Below, piece by piece: positions 24,093-32,755 of a stretch of 64,000 nt of DNA. Numbering within the stretch: the stretch's first letter is position 1; the number at the start of each line of letters is the position of its first letter. The notes beneath the pieces are model-generated. The model did no database searches. It was given only the letters and a program-made list of their open reading frames with translations, and was not told the origin of the DNA. The stretch lies in the NCBI GenBank assembly GCA_902786925.1, contig CADAEK010000013.1, positions 1 through 64,000 of the forward strand, written 5' to 3'. The position numbers were made by a program, and so were the translations under genes. The stretch comes from an uncultured Bacteroidales bacterium (GTDB lineage Bacteria; Bacteroidota; Bacteroidia; Bacteroidales; Bacteroidaceae).

Positions 24093-26678
24093 CTACTTCA
24101 CCGTAAGTGCCAGCTTCTTCAAATCTTTGTCCAGCGAGCTCGTGCCGTAAAGCACTTCGAAGTTTCCATGCTTGGTATGCACCGTGTTTGTCTCAGGGTC
24201 AAAGAATTCAAACGAGCGGGGAGTCAGTTCCAGCTTCACATCAGCTGTCTGTCCAGCCTTCACCTCCACACGCTGGAAGGCACGGAGCGACTTCAATGGA
24301 CCGTCAGGGTCTGATAAGTCACGGATATACACCTGCACGACCTCCGTACCGTCCATCTTGCCGACATTCGTCACTGGCACCGTCAACGTGTAGTTCTTGC
24401 CGTGCTTTGCCAATTTACCCTCACCCACTTCAAACTGGGTGTAGCTCAAGCCAAAGCCAAAGGCAAACAGCGGGTCATCAAAATAGCGATAAGTGCGGCC
24501 CTTCATGGAGTAGTCCTCGTAGTCAGGCAATTGTTCCGAAGTCTTGTAGAACGTGACAGGCAACTTGCCACAAGGGTTATAGTCACCAAAGAGCACATCT
24601 GCTACAGCTTGACCACCCTCTTGTCCAGGATACCATACTTGCACAATGGCGTCACACGTTTCCGTCTCAGGCAACAAGGCAATAGCCGAGCCAGAGCAGC
24701 AGACAAAGATGACCTTCTTGCCAGCCTCCTTCAGCGCCTTGAGGAAGTCTCGCTGCACCTTAGGCAACTCTATATGTGTGCGGTCGCCACCCTTGAAACC
24801 ATCAATATTGACAGGCATCTCCTCGCCTTCCAGCGCAGCGGCAATTCCACCTACAAACACCACCTTGTCAATGCCCTTCAGCTGGTCAATCACCGCAGCA
24901 TAGTCGATAGGCAGTTCCTTAGACACATCAATCTTCATGTTGGCACCCCACGTCTTCACGGTCTGGAAACGCACTTCGATCTTGTACGACTTTCCAGCCT
25001 CCGCCTGTATGACCGTGCGAGTAGGCGTGGTGCGCCATGTGTGGTACTTCACCTTGCTCACGCCGTCAATGAGCAGTTCAAAGTCGCCACAGCTCTCCAT
25101 GTTCACCACATATTCACCTGCCGTCTTCGGTGTGAACACCGTCTCATACTTAGCAGAGAAGTCTTCCAAATTCACTCCAGGAGCGAAGTTATGCATGCCT
25201 GCTGTAGTCACAGCCAATGGTGTGGTATAGAACTGTGTGGTCACAGGCTTGCCTTCCATCTTCGTGTTGTTCCAGAACGTGCCCTTCAGTCCCTTCTTTC
25301 CGTCGATAGCACAATTCGATGCCATCAGGCAGTCCATCACCTTGTCGTATGTGCGGTCACAGCCAGGGAGGTAAAGCAACGACTTCTGCTTACTCTTAAT
25401 ACCATCCAGAATCGTGATGGTGCGGTTAGGCGTACCATTATAGTTTCCCCACATCAGCGGCTCGTCATCCGCATTAGGACCAATCACCGCAATCCGCTCC
25501 TTATTCTTCCGCAAAGGCAGCACATTGCCCTTGTTCTGCAAGAGCACCATGGTCTCACGCGCCATCTTAAGCGACAATTGCCGATGTTCTTTCGAGTCCA
25601 TTGCAGAATAAGGAATCTTAGACCACTCCACCAACGACGGGTCATCCATCTCACCAAGGTCGAAACGTCCTTCCAGCAGACGAATCACATGCTTATCCAC
25701 CTCAGCCTCGGTAATGAAACCACGTTTCACGGCTTCCGGGATGCTTCTGTAGGCATAACCATAGCCACACTCCACATCCGTGCCAGCCAGCGTCGCCTTT
25801 GCTGATGCATGGGTCGCATCAGAAGAAGACTTGTGCGACTCGTAAAAGTCGCTCACCGCGCCACAGTCGCTCACCACCAGATACTGGAAGCCCCACTCAT
25901 CGCGGAGAATCTGCTGCAACAGACGGGCGCTGCCACAACATGGATCGTCATCCAAGCGCTGATAGGCACACATCACCTCTCTCACCTTCGCATCCTGCAC
26001 CAAGGCCTTGAAGGCAGGCATGTATGTCTCCCACATGTCACGAGGTGTCACATCAACAAGGTTCGCAGTATGACGTGTATATTCAGGACCACTGTGCACT
26101 GCATAGTGCTTCGCGCAAGCCCACAATTTACGATACTTGGCTGTCTCTGGGCCCTGCAATCCCTTCACCACCTGCGTACCCATCACAGAAGTCAGATAAG
26201 GGTCCTCGCCATAAGTTTCCTGTCCGCGTCCCCAACGAGGATCGCGGAATATATTTACGTTCGGCGTCCACACACTCAGGCTGTGGAACTTCTCATCCTC
26301 ACCGCCATTCAGCATACGATGGTTGTACTGGGCACGAAACTCCGTGCTCGCTGCATCAAACACATGATAGAGCAAGTCTGGGTCAAACGATGCGGCCATG
26401 CCCACAGGCTCAGGAAACACCGTCACGTTGCCCATGTTGGCAGCGCCATGCAGCGCCTCACTCCACCAAAAGAACTTCTTGATGCCCAAGCGTGGGATAG
26501 CAGGACTCTCGTCCAGCATCAGCTTCGCCTTTTCCTCCAGCGTCAATCTGCTACAGAGGTCCTTCGCACGCTCCTTTGCGGACAAGTTAGGGTTTTGATA
26601 CGGCAACGTCTGTGCCGTCACACACATTGTGCCAGCCATCCATGCCAGCACCATCAAAGATAACAGTCTTTTCAACAT
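24093..26678 (-). CDS. Glycoside hydrolase family 3 with PA14 insert (beta-xylosidase/glucosidase)
   Basis: 861 residues from MLKRLLSLMVLAWMAGTMCV at 26678; an ATG 11 codons upstream is less likely. Signal peptide to VTAQ. The N-terminal TIM barrel has IPRLGIKKFFWWSEALHG and the nucleophile Asp in YLVVSDCGAVSDF. A PA14 domain is inserted at about 455-590 (GLKGTFWNN...FELLIDGVSKV) within the alpha/beta sandwich. A fibronectin III-like domain (VQVYIRDLSDP...LELTPRSFEFFD) ends it. Similar to Prevotella Xyl3-type beta-xylosidases. Together with the GH43 genes it would break arabinoxylan fragments down to monosaccharides. Confidence 0.94.
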   Translation of the reverse strand: MLKRLLSLMVLAWMAGTMCVTAQTLPYQNPNLSAKERAKDLCSRLTLEEKAKLMLDESPAIPRLGIKKFFWWSEALHGAANMGNVTVFPEPVGMAASFDPDLLYHVFDAASTEFRAQYNHRMLNGGEDEKFHSLSVWTPNVNIFRDPRWGRGQETYGEDPYLTSVMGTQVVKGLQGPETAKYRKLWACAKHYAVHSGPEYTRHTANLVDVTPRDMWETYMPAFKALVQDAKVREVMCAYQRLDDDPCCGSARLLQQILRDEWGFQYLVVSDCGAVSDFYESHKSSSDATHASAKATLAGTDVECGYGYAYRSIPEAVKRGFITEAEVDKHVIRLLEGRFDLGEMDDPSLVEWSKIPYSAMDSKEHRQLSLKMARETMVLLQNKGNVLPLRKNKERIAVIGPNADDEPLMWGNYNGTPNRTITILDGIKSKQKSLLYLPGCDRTYDKVMDCLMASNCAIDGKKGLKGTFWNNTKMEGKPVTTQFYTTPLAVTTAGMHNFAPGVNLEDFSAKYETVFTPKTAGEYVVNMESCGDFELLIDGVSKVKYHTWRTTPTRTVIQAEAGKSYKIEVRFQTVKTWGANMKIDVSKELPIDYAAVIDQLKGIDKVVFVGGIAAALEGEEMPVNIDGFKGGDRTHIELPKVQRDFLKALKEAGKKVIFVCCSGSAIALLPETETCDAIVQVWYPGQEGGQAVADVLFGDYNPCGKLPVTFYKTSEQLPDYEDYSMKGRTYRYFDDPLFAFGFGLSYTQFEVGEGKLAKHGKNYTLTVPVTNVGKMDGTEVVQVYIRDLSDPDGPLKSLRAFQRVEVKAGQTADVKLELTPRSFEFFDPETNTVHTKHGNFEVLYGTSSLDKDLKKLALTVK

Positions 26679-26708
26679 AAGAAAAACAGGTTTTAAGCGA
26701 TTATGCCA

Positions 26709-26716
26709 CAAAGGTA
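26709..26716 (-). promoter_or_regulatory. -7 box of the GH3 gene
   Basis: Minus-strand TACCTTTG, 31 bases upstream of the start codon. No good -33 element is visible at the right distance. Instead the direct repeats at 26738-26775 lie there, which fits an activator-dependent promoter. Confidence 0.6.
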
Positions 26717-26737
26717 ACGCATTCTCCCCAAACCTCC

Positions 26738-26775
26738 CTTCCGATTATGTTGCAAGAACTTCCGATTATGCTACA
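26738..26775 (-). promoter_or_regulatory. Direct repeats upstream of the GH3 promoter, likely activator site
   Basis: CTTCCGATTATGTTGCA (26738-26754) and CTTCCGATTATGCTACA (26759-26775) match at 15 of 17 positions and are spaced exactly 21 bases, two helical turns. They begin 21 bases beyond the -7 box. Direct repeats in this position are typical of two-component or hybrid two-component activators of carbohydrate genes. Confidence 0.6.
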
Positions 26776-26964
26776 TACGGAGAAAAAGCACGGACACCGA
26801 ACTGAAAAAAGATTGATAATCCTTTTCGGTTCGGTGGGGGATGGTAGTGCTTTTCTGCGAGTCAAGGAACGAAGACGAAGCAGAAAAGCATACGGACATC
26901 GGGGGATTGGGGCAAGTTATTGCAGGGTGTCCATGTTGGATTGGCTTGGAGGTTTTATCTCTTT
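26776..26964. other. Intergenic region without a recognisable gene
   Basis: Short open frames exist on both strands, but none has a family signature or plausible start context. Nothing further is seen. Confidence 0.5.
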
Positions 26965-27008
26965 GAAGTGAACCCCGAAAGTTAAACAAAAACTTTCGGG
27001 GTCACTTC
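26965..27008. terminator. Hairpin at the end of the fimbrillin cassette
   Basis: Arms 26965-26983 and 26991-27008 (core ACCCCGAAAGTT / AACTTTCGGGGT) form a stem of about 18 bp with a single mismatch. It is the likely transcript end for the three-gene unit read leftward, though the T-run is short. Confidence 0.65.
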
Positions 27009-27042
27009 ATTTTGGCACACTCTCATCATGTGTTACTGCAAG

Positions 27043-27141
27043 TCATTTCATATACATCTTTTTAGTAGCGCCGTTTGAGTAGCGAAGGAGGTTCACACCC
27101 TTCTGTCCGTCATCAAACTTTATTCGCAACGATGCAACGCA
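27043..27141 (-). pseudogene. Fragment: C-terminal tail of a surface protein
   Basis: A 32-codon open stretch on the minus strand reads SLRIKFDDGQKGVNLLRYSN then GATKKMYMK and stop. The KGVN(L/I)(L/I)R.S(N/D)G..KK form is the usual last 20 residues of many Prevotella exported proteins. No start or upstream body is present, since a stop precedes it. It is probably a remnant left when a larger gene was lost or replaced by the fimbrillin gene. Confidence 0.5.
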
Positions 27142-27157
27142 TCATTGCGAATAAAGC
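27119..27157. other. Imperfect hairpin in the 3' region of the fimbrillin gene
   Basis: CTTTATTCGCAA and TTGCGAATAAAG flank a second short dyad GATGC/GCATC, giving a 12 + 5 bp stem with single-base bulges. It overlaps the protein-tail fragment above. It may be an RNA 3' end or an old insertion footprint. Confidence 0.5.
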
Positions 27158-27175
27158 TGAACAAACAAGTTTGGG

Positions 27176-28051
27176 TTAGTCCCAACCAACGATTTCCCCT
27201 CCCACTTTAATCTTAATTTCATCAGGGTTTTGTGAGAGAGCCAGTTGTACATTATGTTGTACTCCCTGTTTGAAGATGAATCTGCTTTCATACAAATAGG
27301 AGACACCGTACGAAATCACTTCTACCAGTGGCACACGATTATCTAATCGTTGTGGGAGCACAATAGCAGTATAGCAGTGGTTTCCCAATGAGCGTGCATG
27401 AATGGTTTTTGCTGTAGCGTATTTGCCGCGTGTCACCACTCCTGCATTCAAATCAACAGTTCCTTCTGTTACAAGGTTGTGAATGTAAACCTCTGCATCT
27501 TCTGGTAATTCTCCTTCATAACCATCGCCTTTTACAAGCTGTATGACTATTCGGCTCATACGATGTCCGAACTGCAAGCTTACAGGCTCGTTGCTGGCAC
27601 TGACATTCGCCTTTTTCACCCAAAGGAAGTCACTGTCTGCATATCCCGTTCCTGTGTTCTGTTCTGTTGCGACACCGACTGGATAATCTGTGACGGACTG
27701 GATGGAAGGATTATATGGAAAATAGCCAAAGACATCATATGTGCCATTGTTCCAATAGATGGGAATCGCAGGAGTCCATGTCGTTCCATTGAAGTCCACA
27801 GCCACATTGCTCACATAGTTTCCTGCTATTTCCACAGCCTGCTTGTTGCCTGTGACAAACACACCCACCCTGTCGTTGGGCTCAAAGCTGGTATTTGTTG
27901 CACGGGTGGCTGCACCAGGGAAAGAGATGTCAAAAGTCATCACATCCTCAACTTGTGAGGAATTCTCTTCTTCGTCGCTTTGGCAGCCAAACAAGCATAG
28001 AGCAATGGCTGGCAGCACAAAGATATTTAAAAGATACTTCATTGATTTCAT
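27176..28051 (-). CDS. Fimbrillin-family (Mfa-like) lipoprotein, third of cassette
   Basis: 291 residues; lipoprotein signal with lipobox LCLFGC followed by QSDEEENSS. Mfa-like-1 features: FDISFPGAATRATNTSFEPN (an Arg at the usual gingipain-type processing spot), DRVGVFVTGNKQAVE, YWNNGTYDVFGYFPYNP and LQFGHRMSRIVIQLVKGDGY, the signature of the fimbrillin N-terminal domain. The end matches the second beta domain (EIKIKVGGEIVGWD). It is an outer-membrane lipoprotein or minor fimbrial subunit. It follows the M64 fusion gene after 24 bases. Confidence 0.88.
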   Translation of the reverse strand: MKSMKYLLNIFVLPAIALCLFGCQSDEEENSSQVEDVMTFDISFPGAATRATNTSFEPNDRVGVFVTGNKQAVEIAGNYVSNVAVDFNGTTWTPAIPIYWNNGTYDVFGYFPYNPSIQSVTDYPVGVATEQNTGTGYADSDFLWVKKANVSASNEPVSLQFGHRMSRIVIQLVKGDGYEGELPEDAEVYIHNLVTEGTVDLNAGVVTRGKYATAKTIHARSLGNHCYTAIVLPQRLDNRVPLVEVISYGVSYLYESRFIFKQGVQHNVQLALSQNPDEIKIKVGGEIVGWD

Positions 28052-28075
28052 AATCTTCTTTCATTTTTAAGTTCA

Positions 28076-31000
28076 TTATCTTCTTTTACCTTTCAGAGGA
28101 CTACCCTTATGGATGACTGGCTCATGCTGATAGCCATGCGCAGAAGTTCTCATCCATGGTGTATACAAAGCACGAGTGGTCTTTCCTGCTTCTCGTTTAT
28201 CGTTCGCCACAAAGTCCTCGAACGAGAATTCCTCTCCAGCATACCGCTTGATGCGCTTTACTATGCTCTCGCGACTGATAGTGCTGTAATAAGGAATATC
28301 ATTGTTCATACAACTGTTCTGCTCAGAACGGAAGACACCACGAGTGTGCATATATCCACCCTCAAATATATCAACAAGATCACTATATCTATCATCAAAT
28401 ATCAAATGGCTCCAACCCACTTGGTGCATCTTCCCCGTCAGTTCTAGGTTGTCATACCAACCAAGGCTCTTAGCACCCATGACTTCCATAACATGCCCAC
28501 AACAGGTGCAAGTGCAAAAATCAATGAAGGCATTGTGATAGATATATTCATCACCCAACTTTCCAAATCCGTGCCCTCCTGCCTCATGCTGGATTACACC
28601 ACGCGAATCAAGCGGATAGCCGTAAGTGCTCTTGGGACAGAATGCAATAGCCGCTCCAGATTCCCACATCTGGCAAATGCCACCATAGTCTGTTGAGTTT
28701 GGCACCACAATGATAAGGGTCTGATCAATATTTCCATCTGAGACAGTTGGCATACGTTTGGCATAGTCGAACAAAGCGTTATAATCCGCTTTAAGTCCCA
28801 CTCCACCCGTATAGGTGGTCTCGAACTTGACATAGCGAATAGTATTGATGGTGCCTATTCCCGATTCTGGTGATAGAGCTATAGCTGTATAGACGTTGAA
28901 GTAGTCTCTATAAGTTTTGTACGGCTCAATGCCAAAGAAATACTCGATTTCATCTTGCATATCTTTCATGTACTGCCCACCGCTGATATCCTTTGCATCG
29001 TAGCCATCGCCTACAATCACAATGTTGATACCTCCCTTGTTGCCACGTGTGGCTTTTTGCATGGTAATGATTTCATCTTCTCCATATTGATAATCATATT
29101 GACGAACCGTACAACTGTGGGTATAATCTTTGTCTTTCAAACGGAAGACAATTTCACCTTCACGCATTTCTGACCCCGATGCCATTTGCTTAATTGTCAG
29201 TGTTAACTCTGTCTTTTTCGAACCACTCATTTGTGAAAGTTCACACCAATCGGGTTTGCTCTCCACCTCCCAATCTCCTTCAGCATTCAATACTAATCTA
29301 CGTTTCGATTGTGTATTGATGGCACAAGCTACAGATGGACGACACACCAGCTCGCGGTGAGCAGCAATACGCTTGAACTCTTTCCATCCAGGACTTGTTT
29401 GATACAATTGTACAGCTGATTCGGGGACTTCAAGCGTAAAATTGTCCTTCGCGACACCATTGAACGCACCTTCTTGAATGTAAGCAGGGATTGTTCCTTT
29501 ACAAACAATGCTCCCAATGCCAAAACAATCCTGGAAAGCACCGTTATCATCACCATAATGCGGTTCGTAAGTGATACTCTCGAGTGCTTCGTTAAAAATC
29601 ACACCTTCTAACATACGACATTGAGCAAATGCTCCACTACCAATGCTAATGACTTTTTCTGGAATCTCAAGTACACCCATCAGTCGCCAATTGTATGCAA
29701 ATGCACGCTTTCCAATCATCCTAAGCCCTTTAGGAAGAACCAGTTCACCTGAGAAATCACAACCGTAGAATGTTTCATCACCTATAACTTCTACTTTCTT
29801 TGGAATATAGAGTTCGCCTTTTAGTCCTGTATTACGGAAAGCACCATTTCCTAAGACCGTGATTCCGTCATGTAACGTAAGTGTTCCATTAAAACCAGAA
29901 TATGCAAAGCACTGTTCAAGGATTGCATGTACTCCCTGTGGAATTGTAATAGAACCGGTCATATTAGGGAGTCCTTGAAATGCTCCATTTCCTATTGTTT
30001 CAAGGCCTGATGGCAGATGGAGTTCTCCATGAATTCCACCACAATCTACAAAGGCTTGCCAGCCGATGTCTTTTACTTTTTCAGGAATATTCAGTTCACA
30101 GACGAATCCGCACATTCCAAAAGCCCGGCCTCCAATCTTTTCAAGAGTGGACGGCAGAGAGAGTGTGCCCGTCAGATTCCCGCATTGCCAAAATGCGCCA
30201 TCTCCAACTTCCACAACTCCTTCTGGAACGATAACAGAGCCTGCCAGATTGCTACAACCACCAAATGCCTCCCCTCCGATAACCTTTAATTTGTCAGGAA
30301 GAACAACGCTGACCAAACTGCTTTTATAGAAAAAAGCCCTACCTGGAATTACATCGTCTTCAGAATCATACTCCACATCAGAATGAACTTGCCCCCATTC
30401 ATTTACTGCTCTTTTAATTTTTACCTCCTTCATATTCAGTGATGACAAGTCAGGCATTTCATCGCGCATAAAAAGAAAATCATAAGCATTGATTTCTCCC
30501 GTTATTTTCAGATTGCGCAATTTTGTATAATCTTTATTCGCTGCAATGATTGCATCCTTCAAGTGACCTGGTGTAGAGTTAATCACCACATATTCCTTCA
30601 TGGTGGCATCATGACTCACGGCATCGTTTTCCCATGCTGTAATACTCTCACCTATAAGGGTTAGTACATAGTCACCAGTATCTGCCTTTTTATCTATCTT
30701 AATGCTGAAATTATGCATCTTTCCCTGCATAAACTCAAAAGCCTCCGTTTTCTTGAAGGTGTAGGGCTTCCCTCCAAGACTGAAAGCAAAGAGAATTTCA
30801 CCTGCCGCCACAGTTTGAGGCACAATGATGGCTCTGAACTGATCTCCATATTTATAAGGGACAATACCTGTACTTTGGATGTCACCCGTTGCGGTTACGC
30901 TACCTGTTGCCAAATCGACTGTAGCATTACGACGTGTGTTCTTGATGACGGCAGATTTTTCCAACTTGGCGAATTCACCGTTCTCAAAGCCTTCACCTTC

Positions 31001-31603
31001 AATAAGGTCAATGCGGGCTGTACTCATGCGATGACGCAGAGGCAGACGAATCGCTTGGTCTGTGGGAGCCACGTTTTCGACCTTACCCCAAAGGAGATCA
31101 CTCTGCTCATAGCCACCTAATTCTCCATTGGCTGCTTCAGTGCTTTGGTCAGCCTTCACCTCAAAAGCCCACGCATTCACATTGTCAAGGCTCGACTGCA
31201 CTTGAGTGCCAGTCTTTCCATCGCTGGTACTTACATTATCCATAAAAGGATAGTATCCATAGATGTCGATATGGGTCTTTCTATCCTTCCAATATACATC
31301 ATAGGCGGAAGTCCAAGTATAGTTCTTCTCGTCGAAGGTGTGGCGCACATTGTCACCTTGATTACCACGACTAAGCAATGTACCAGGGGTGTCCCCGTCA
31401 TAATTGACGAAATAGACACCCATTTGGTCACCATCAGCAAAGCCTGTTCCACTTTCACTGACACGTGTCTGATAGACTTGGTCTATTTCACCACTAAGCA
31501 CTATTCTTCTTCTCTCTAAACCAGACGTTCCAAAGTCGTCGTGGTCAGAACAAGCTGTAGCAAAAAGTGCCACTGCTACTAGATATAGAAGTATTCGTTT
31601 CAT
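28076..31603 (-). CDS. Fimbrillin - leucine-rich repeat - BACON-like - M64 peptidase fusion lipoprotein
   Basis: 1175 residues. Lipobox FATAC (Cys18). Residues 20-330 are a fimbrillin/Mfa-like domain (FADGDQMGVYFVNYDGD; LLWGKVENVAP; LPLRHRMSTARIDLIEGEGF). Residues about 420-735 are BspA-type leucine-rich repeats (IGGEAFGGCSNL, IGNGAFQGL, IGSGAFAQC). Residues about 755-836 look like a BACON domain (VESKPDWCELSQMSGSK). From about 855 comes an M64-type metallopeptidase (INIVIVGDGYDA; zinc site HEAGGHGFGKLGDE at 1006-1019). Family M64 includes an IgA protease. The arrangement suggests a surface-anchored protease with its own adhesion modules. The combination is unusual; I read an unbroken frame. 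Confidence 0.88.
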   Translation of the reverse strand: MKRILLYLVAVALFATACSDHDDFGTSGLERRRIVLSGEIDQVYQTRVSESGTGFADGDQMGVYFVNYDGDTPGTLLSRGNQGDNVRHTFDEKNYTWTSAYDVYWKDRKTHIDIYGYYPFMDNVSTSDGKTGTQVQSSLDNVNAWAFEVKADQSTEAANGELGGYEQSDLLWGKVENVAPTDQAIRLPLRHRMSTARIDLIEGEGFENGEFAKLEKSAVIKNTRRNATVDLATGSVTATGDIQSTGIVPYKYGDQFRAIIVPQTVAAGEILFAFSLGGKPYTFKKTEAFEFMQGKMHNFSIKIDKKADTGDYVLTLIGESITAWENDAVSHDATMKEYVVINSTPGHLKDAIIAANKDYTKLRNLKITGEINAYDFLFMRDEMPDLSSLNMKEVKIKRAVNEWGQVHSDVEYDSEDDVIPGRAFFYKSSLVSVVLPDKLKVIGGEAFGGCSNLAGSVIVPEGVVEVGDGAFWQCGNLTGTLSLPSTLEKIGGRAFGMCGFVCELNIPEKVKDIGWQAFVDCGGIHGELHLPSGLETIGNGAFQGLPNMTGSITIPQGVHAILEQCFAYSGFNGTLTLHDGITVLGNGAFRNTGLKGELYIPKKVEVIGDETFYGCDFSGELVLPKGLRMIGKRAFAYNWRLMGVLEIPEKVISIGSGAFAQCRMLEGVIFNEALESITYEPHYGDDNGAFQDCFGIGSIVCKGTIPAYIQEGAFNGVAKDNFTLEVPESAVQLYQTSPGWKEFKRIAAHRELVCRPSVACAINTQSKRRLVLNAEGDWEVESKPDWCELSQMSGSKKTELTLTIKQMASGSEMREGEIVFRLKDKDYTHSCTVRQYDYQYGEDEIITMQKATRGNKGGINIVIVGDGYDAKDISGGQYMKDMQDEIEYFFGIEPYKTYRDYFNVYTAIALSPESGIGTINTIRYVKFETTYTGGVGLKADYNALFDYAKRMPTVSDGNIDQTLIIVVPNSTDYGGICQMWESGAAIAFCPKSTYGYPLDSRGVIQHEAGGHGFGKLGDEYIYHNAFIDFCTCTCCGHVMEVMGAKSLGWYDNLELTGKMHQVGWSHLIFDDRYSDLVDIFEGGYMHTRGVFRSEQNSCMNNDIPYYSTISRESIVKRIKRYAGEEFSFEDFVANDKREAGKTTRALYTPWMRTSAHGYQHEPVIHKGSPLKGKRR

Positions 31604-31625
31604 ACATTATAATATTTATAGGTGA

Positions 31626-32558
31626 TTATTCTGCTACACCGCCATTGTCCACATCGTCCGTATCCCAGGCAGTGATTCCCACGTTGATACCTGCTGATGT
31701 CTTATTGACCGTAACGGTAAATTGATGACGTTTCCCACTCTCTAACGTAAAGTCTTTGCTCATGCGGTAGTTACGTCCATCAATCTTGACAGTGATGAAT
31801 CCGCTGTCAGACACCGTTTGTGGTACGAGGTGCGCATACCATACACCTTGTTTGTGGTAAGGCGTAACGCTAGTGGCTTGCCCTGTCACTGTAAACTCTC
31901 CTTTTGTCAAATCGAAAGACATTTCTGTCTTCACGCCATTAATAGTGACTTGAGGATTGGCTTGTGACAAGGAGGTAGCTGTAAATCCATCACCTGCCAC
32001 CAATTTGATAACCGCAGAACTCATCAAGTGGCGTGTGTTAATATAGATGGGATCAGAAGTTGGAGCCTGATTTGCAACCTTCCCCCACAATAAGTCACTT
32101 GCGGTATAGTTTGTGTATGAACTTTGGTCGGTAGAGGTGCTGAACGGCATAGAAGAAACATTGTTTATTTCTGCACGATAAGGATAATAAGCATAGAAAT
32201 CTGCATGCGTCGTTTCATCCTTCCAATAAACTGTCTCATCCGAAACCCACCTCCCCGTGTAGCTTAATTTATGGTTGTCCACGTGGTTCCCTTTGTTTTG
32301 GAAAGTGCCAGGTTGAGTCCCATCGTAATTGACGATATAGACTCCGACACAATCTCCCTGTTCAAAACTACTATCAGTTGCACGGGTAGAGAGTCCCAAT
32401 GAGATGTTAATGGGAATCTGTTCTGCTGGAGTTGGAGTGGGGGTTGGGAATGGTTCAATCCCCTCTTCCGATTCAGATTTACTACAAGCAATCAAGGAAA
32501 TCATTGTACATGCGCTTAGCAGCACTGCTGCCAACAAAAAGAAAAATTTAGTCTTCAT
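31626..32558 (-). CDS. Fimbrillin-family (Mfa-like) lipoprotein, first of cassette
   Basis: 310 residues; lipobox SLIAC then a Ser/Glu linker and a Pro-Thr run (FPTPTPTPAEQIP). The domain core is INISLGLSTRATDSSFEQGD, CVGVYIVNYDGTQPGTFQNK, VYWKDETTHADFYAYYPYR, SDLLWGKVANQAP and TRHLMSSAVIKLVAGDGF, closely following the N-terminal part of the next gene. The two probably arose by duplication. Likely a surface lipoprotein or fimbrial component. The start ATG overlaps the stop of a 66-codon leader frame (ATGA). Long structured leader upstream. Confidence 0.88.
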   Translation of the reverse strand: MKTKFFFLLAAVLLSACTMISLIACSKSESEEGIEPFPTPTPTPAEQIPINISLGLSTRATDSSFEQGDCVGVYIVNYDGTQPGTFQNKGNHVDNHKLSYTGRWVSDETVYWKDETTHADFYAYYPYRAEINNVSSMPFSTSTDQSSYTNYTASDLLWGKVANQAPTSDPIYINTRHLMSSAVIKLVAGDGFTATSLSQANPQVTINGVKTEMSFDLTKGEFTVTGQATSVTPYHKQGVWYAHLVPQTVSDSGFITVKIDGRNYRMSKDFTLESGKRHQFTVTVNKTSAGINVGITAWDTDDVDNGGVAE

Positions 32559-32755
32559 AGTTGTTGAGGATTAGTGTTATTATTTAGATTAGTATATTGG
32601 TTTCGTCTCATCACAACACAAAAGAGTGTGAGCCTGCTGGCATTCCCTGTCAGTAGGTTCTGGTATACCTGTAAGTTGGAGAATGGAAAACGGCTCACAC
32701 CTATGAGGGGGTAGATATACGGATGACAGGCTTCCCAAAGGGAAGGGGGAGTCAT
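32555..32755 (-). CDS. Possible 66-residue upstream frame in the fimbrillin leader
   Basis: ATG at 32755 to TGA at 32557-32555 on the minus strand. It reads MTPPSLWEACHPYIYPLIG then GVSRFPFSNLQVYQNLL and on to NPQQL. No signal peptide or known family. Its TGA overlaps the ATG of the fimbrillin gene (ATGA), the arrangement used for translational coupling. The same DNA carries most of the leader inverted repeats, so protein and RNA structure would compete. It may equally be a chance frame in a structured leader. Confidence 0.35.
   Translation of the reverse strand: MTPPSLWEACHPYIYPLIGVSRFPFSNLQVYQNLLTGNASRLTLFCVVMRRNQYTNLNNNTNPQQL

Noticed and set aside
24402-25805. 467-codon plus-strand frame opposite the GH3 gene
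   Set aside because: Shadow of the GH3 coding frame, His/Arg/Leu-rich composition typical of antisense reading.
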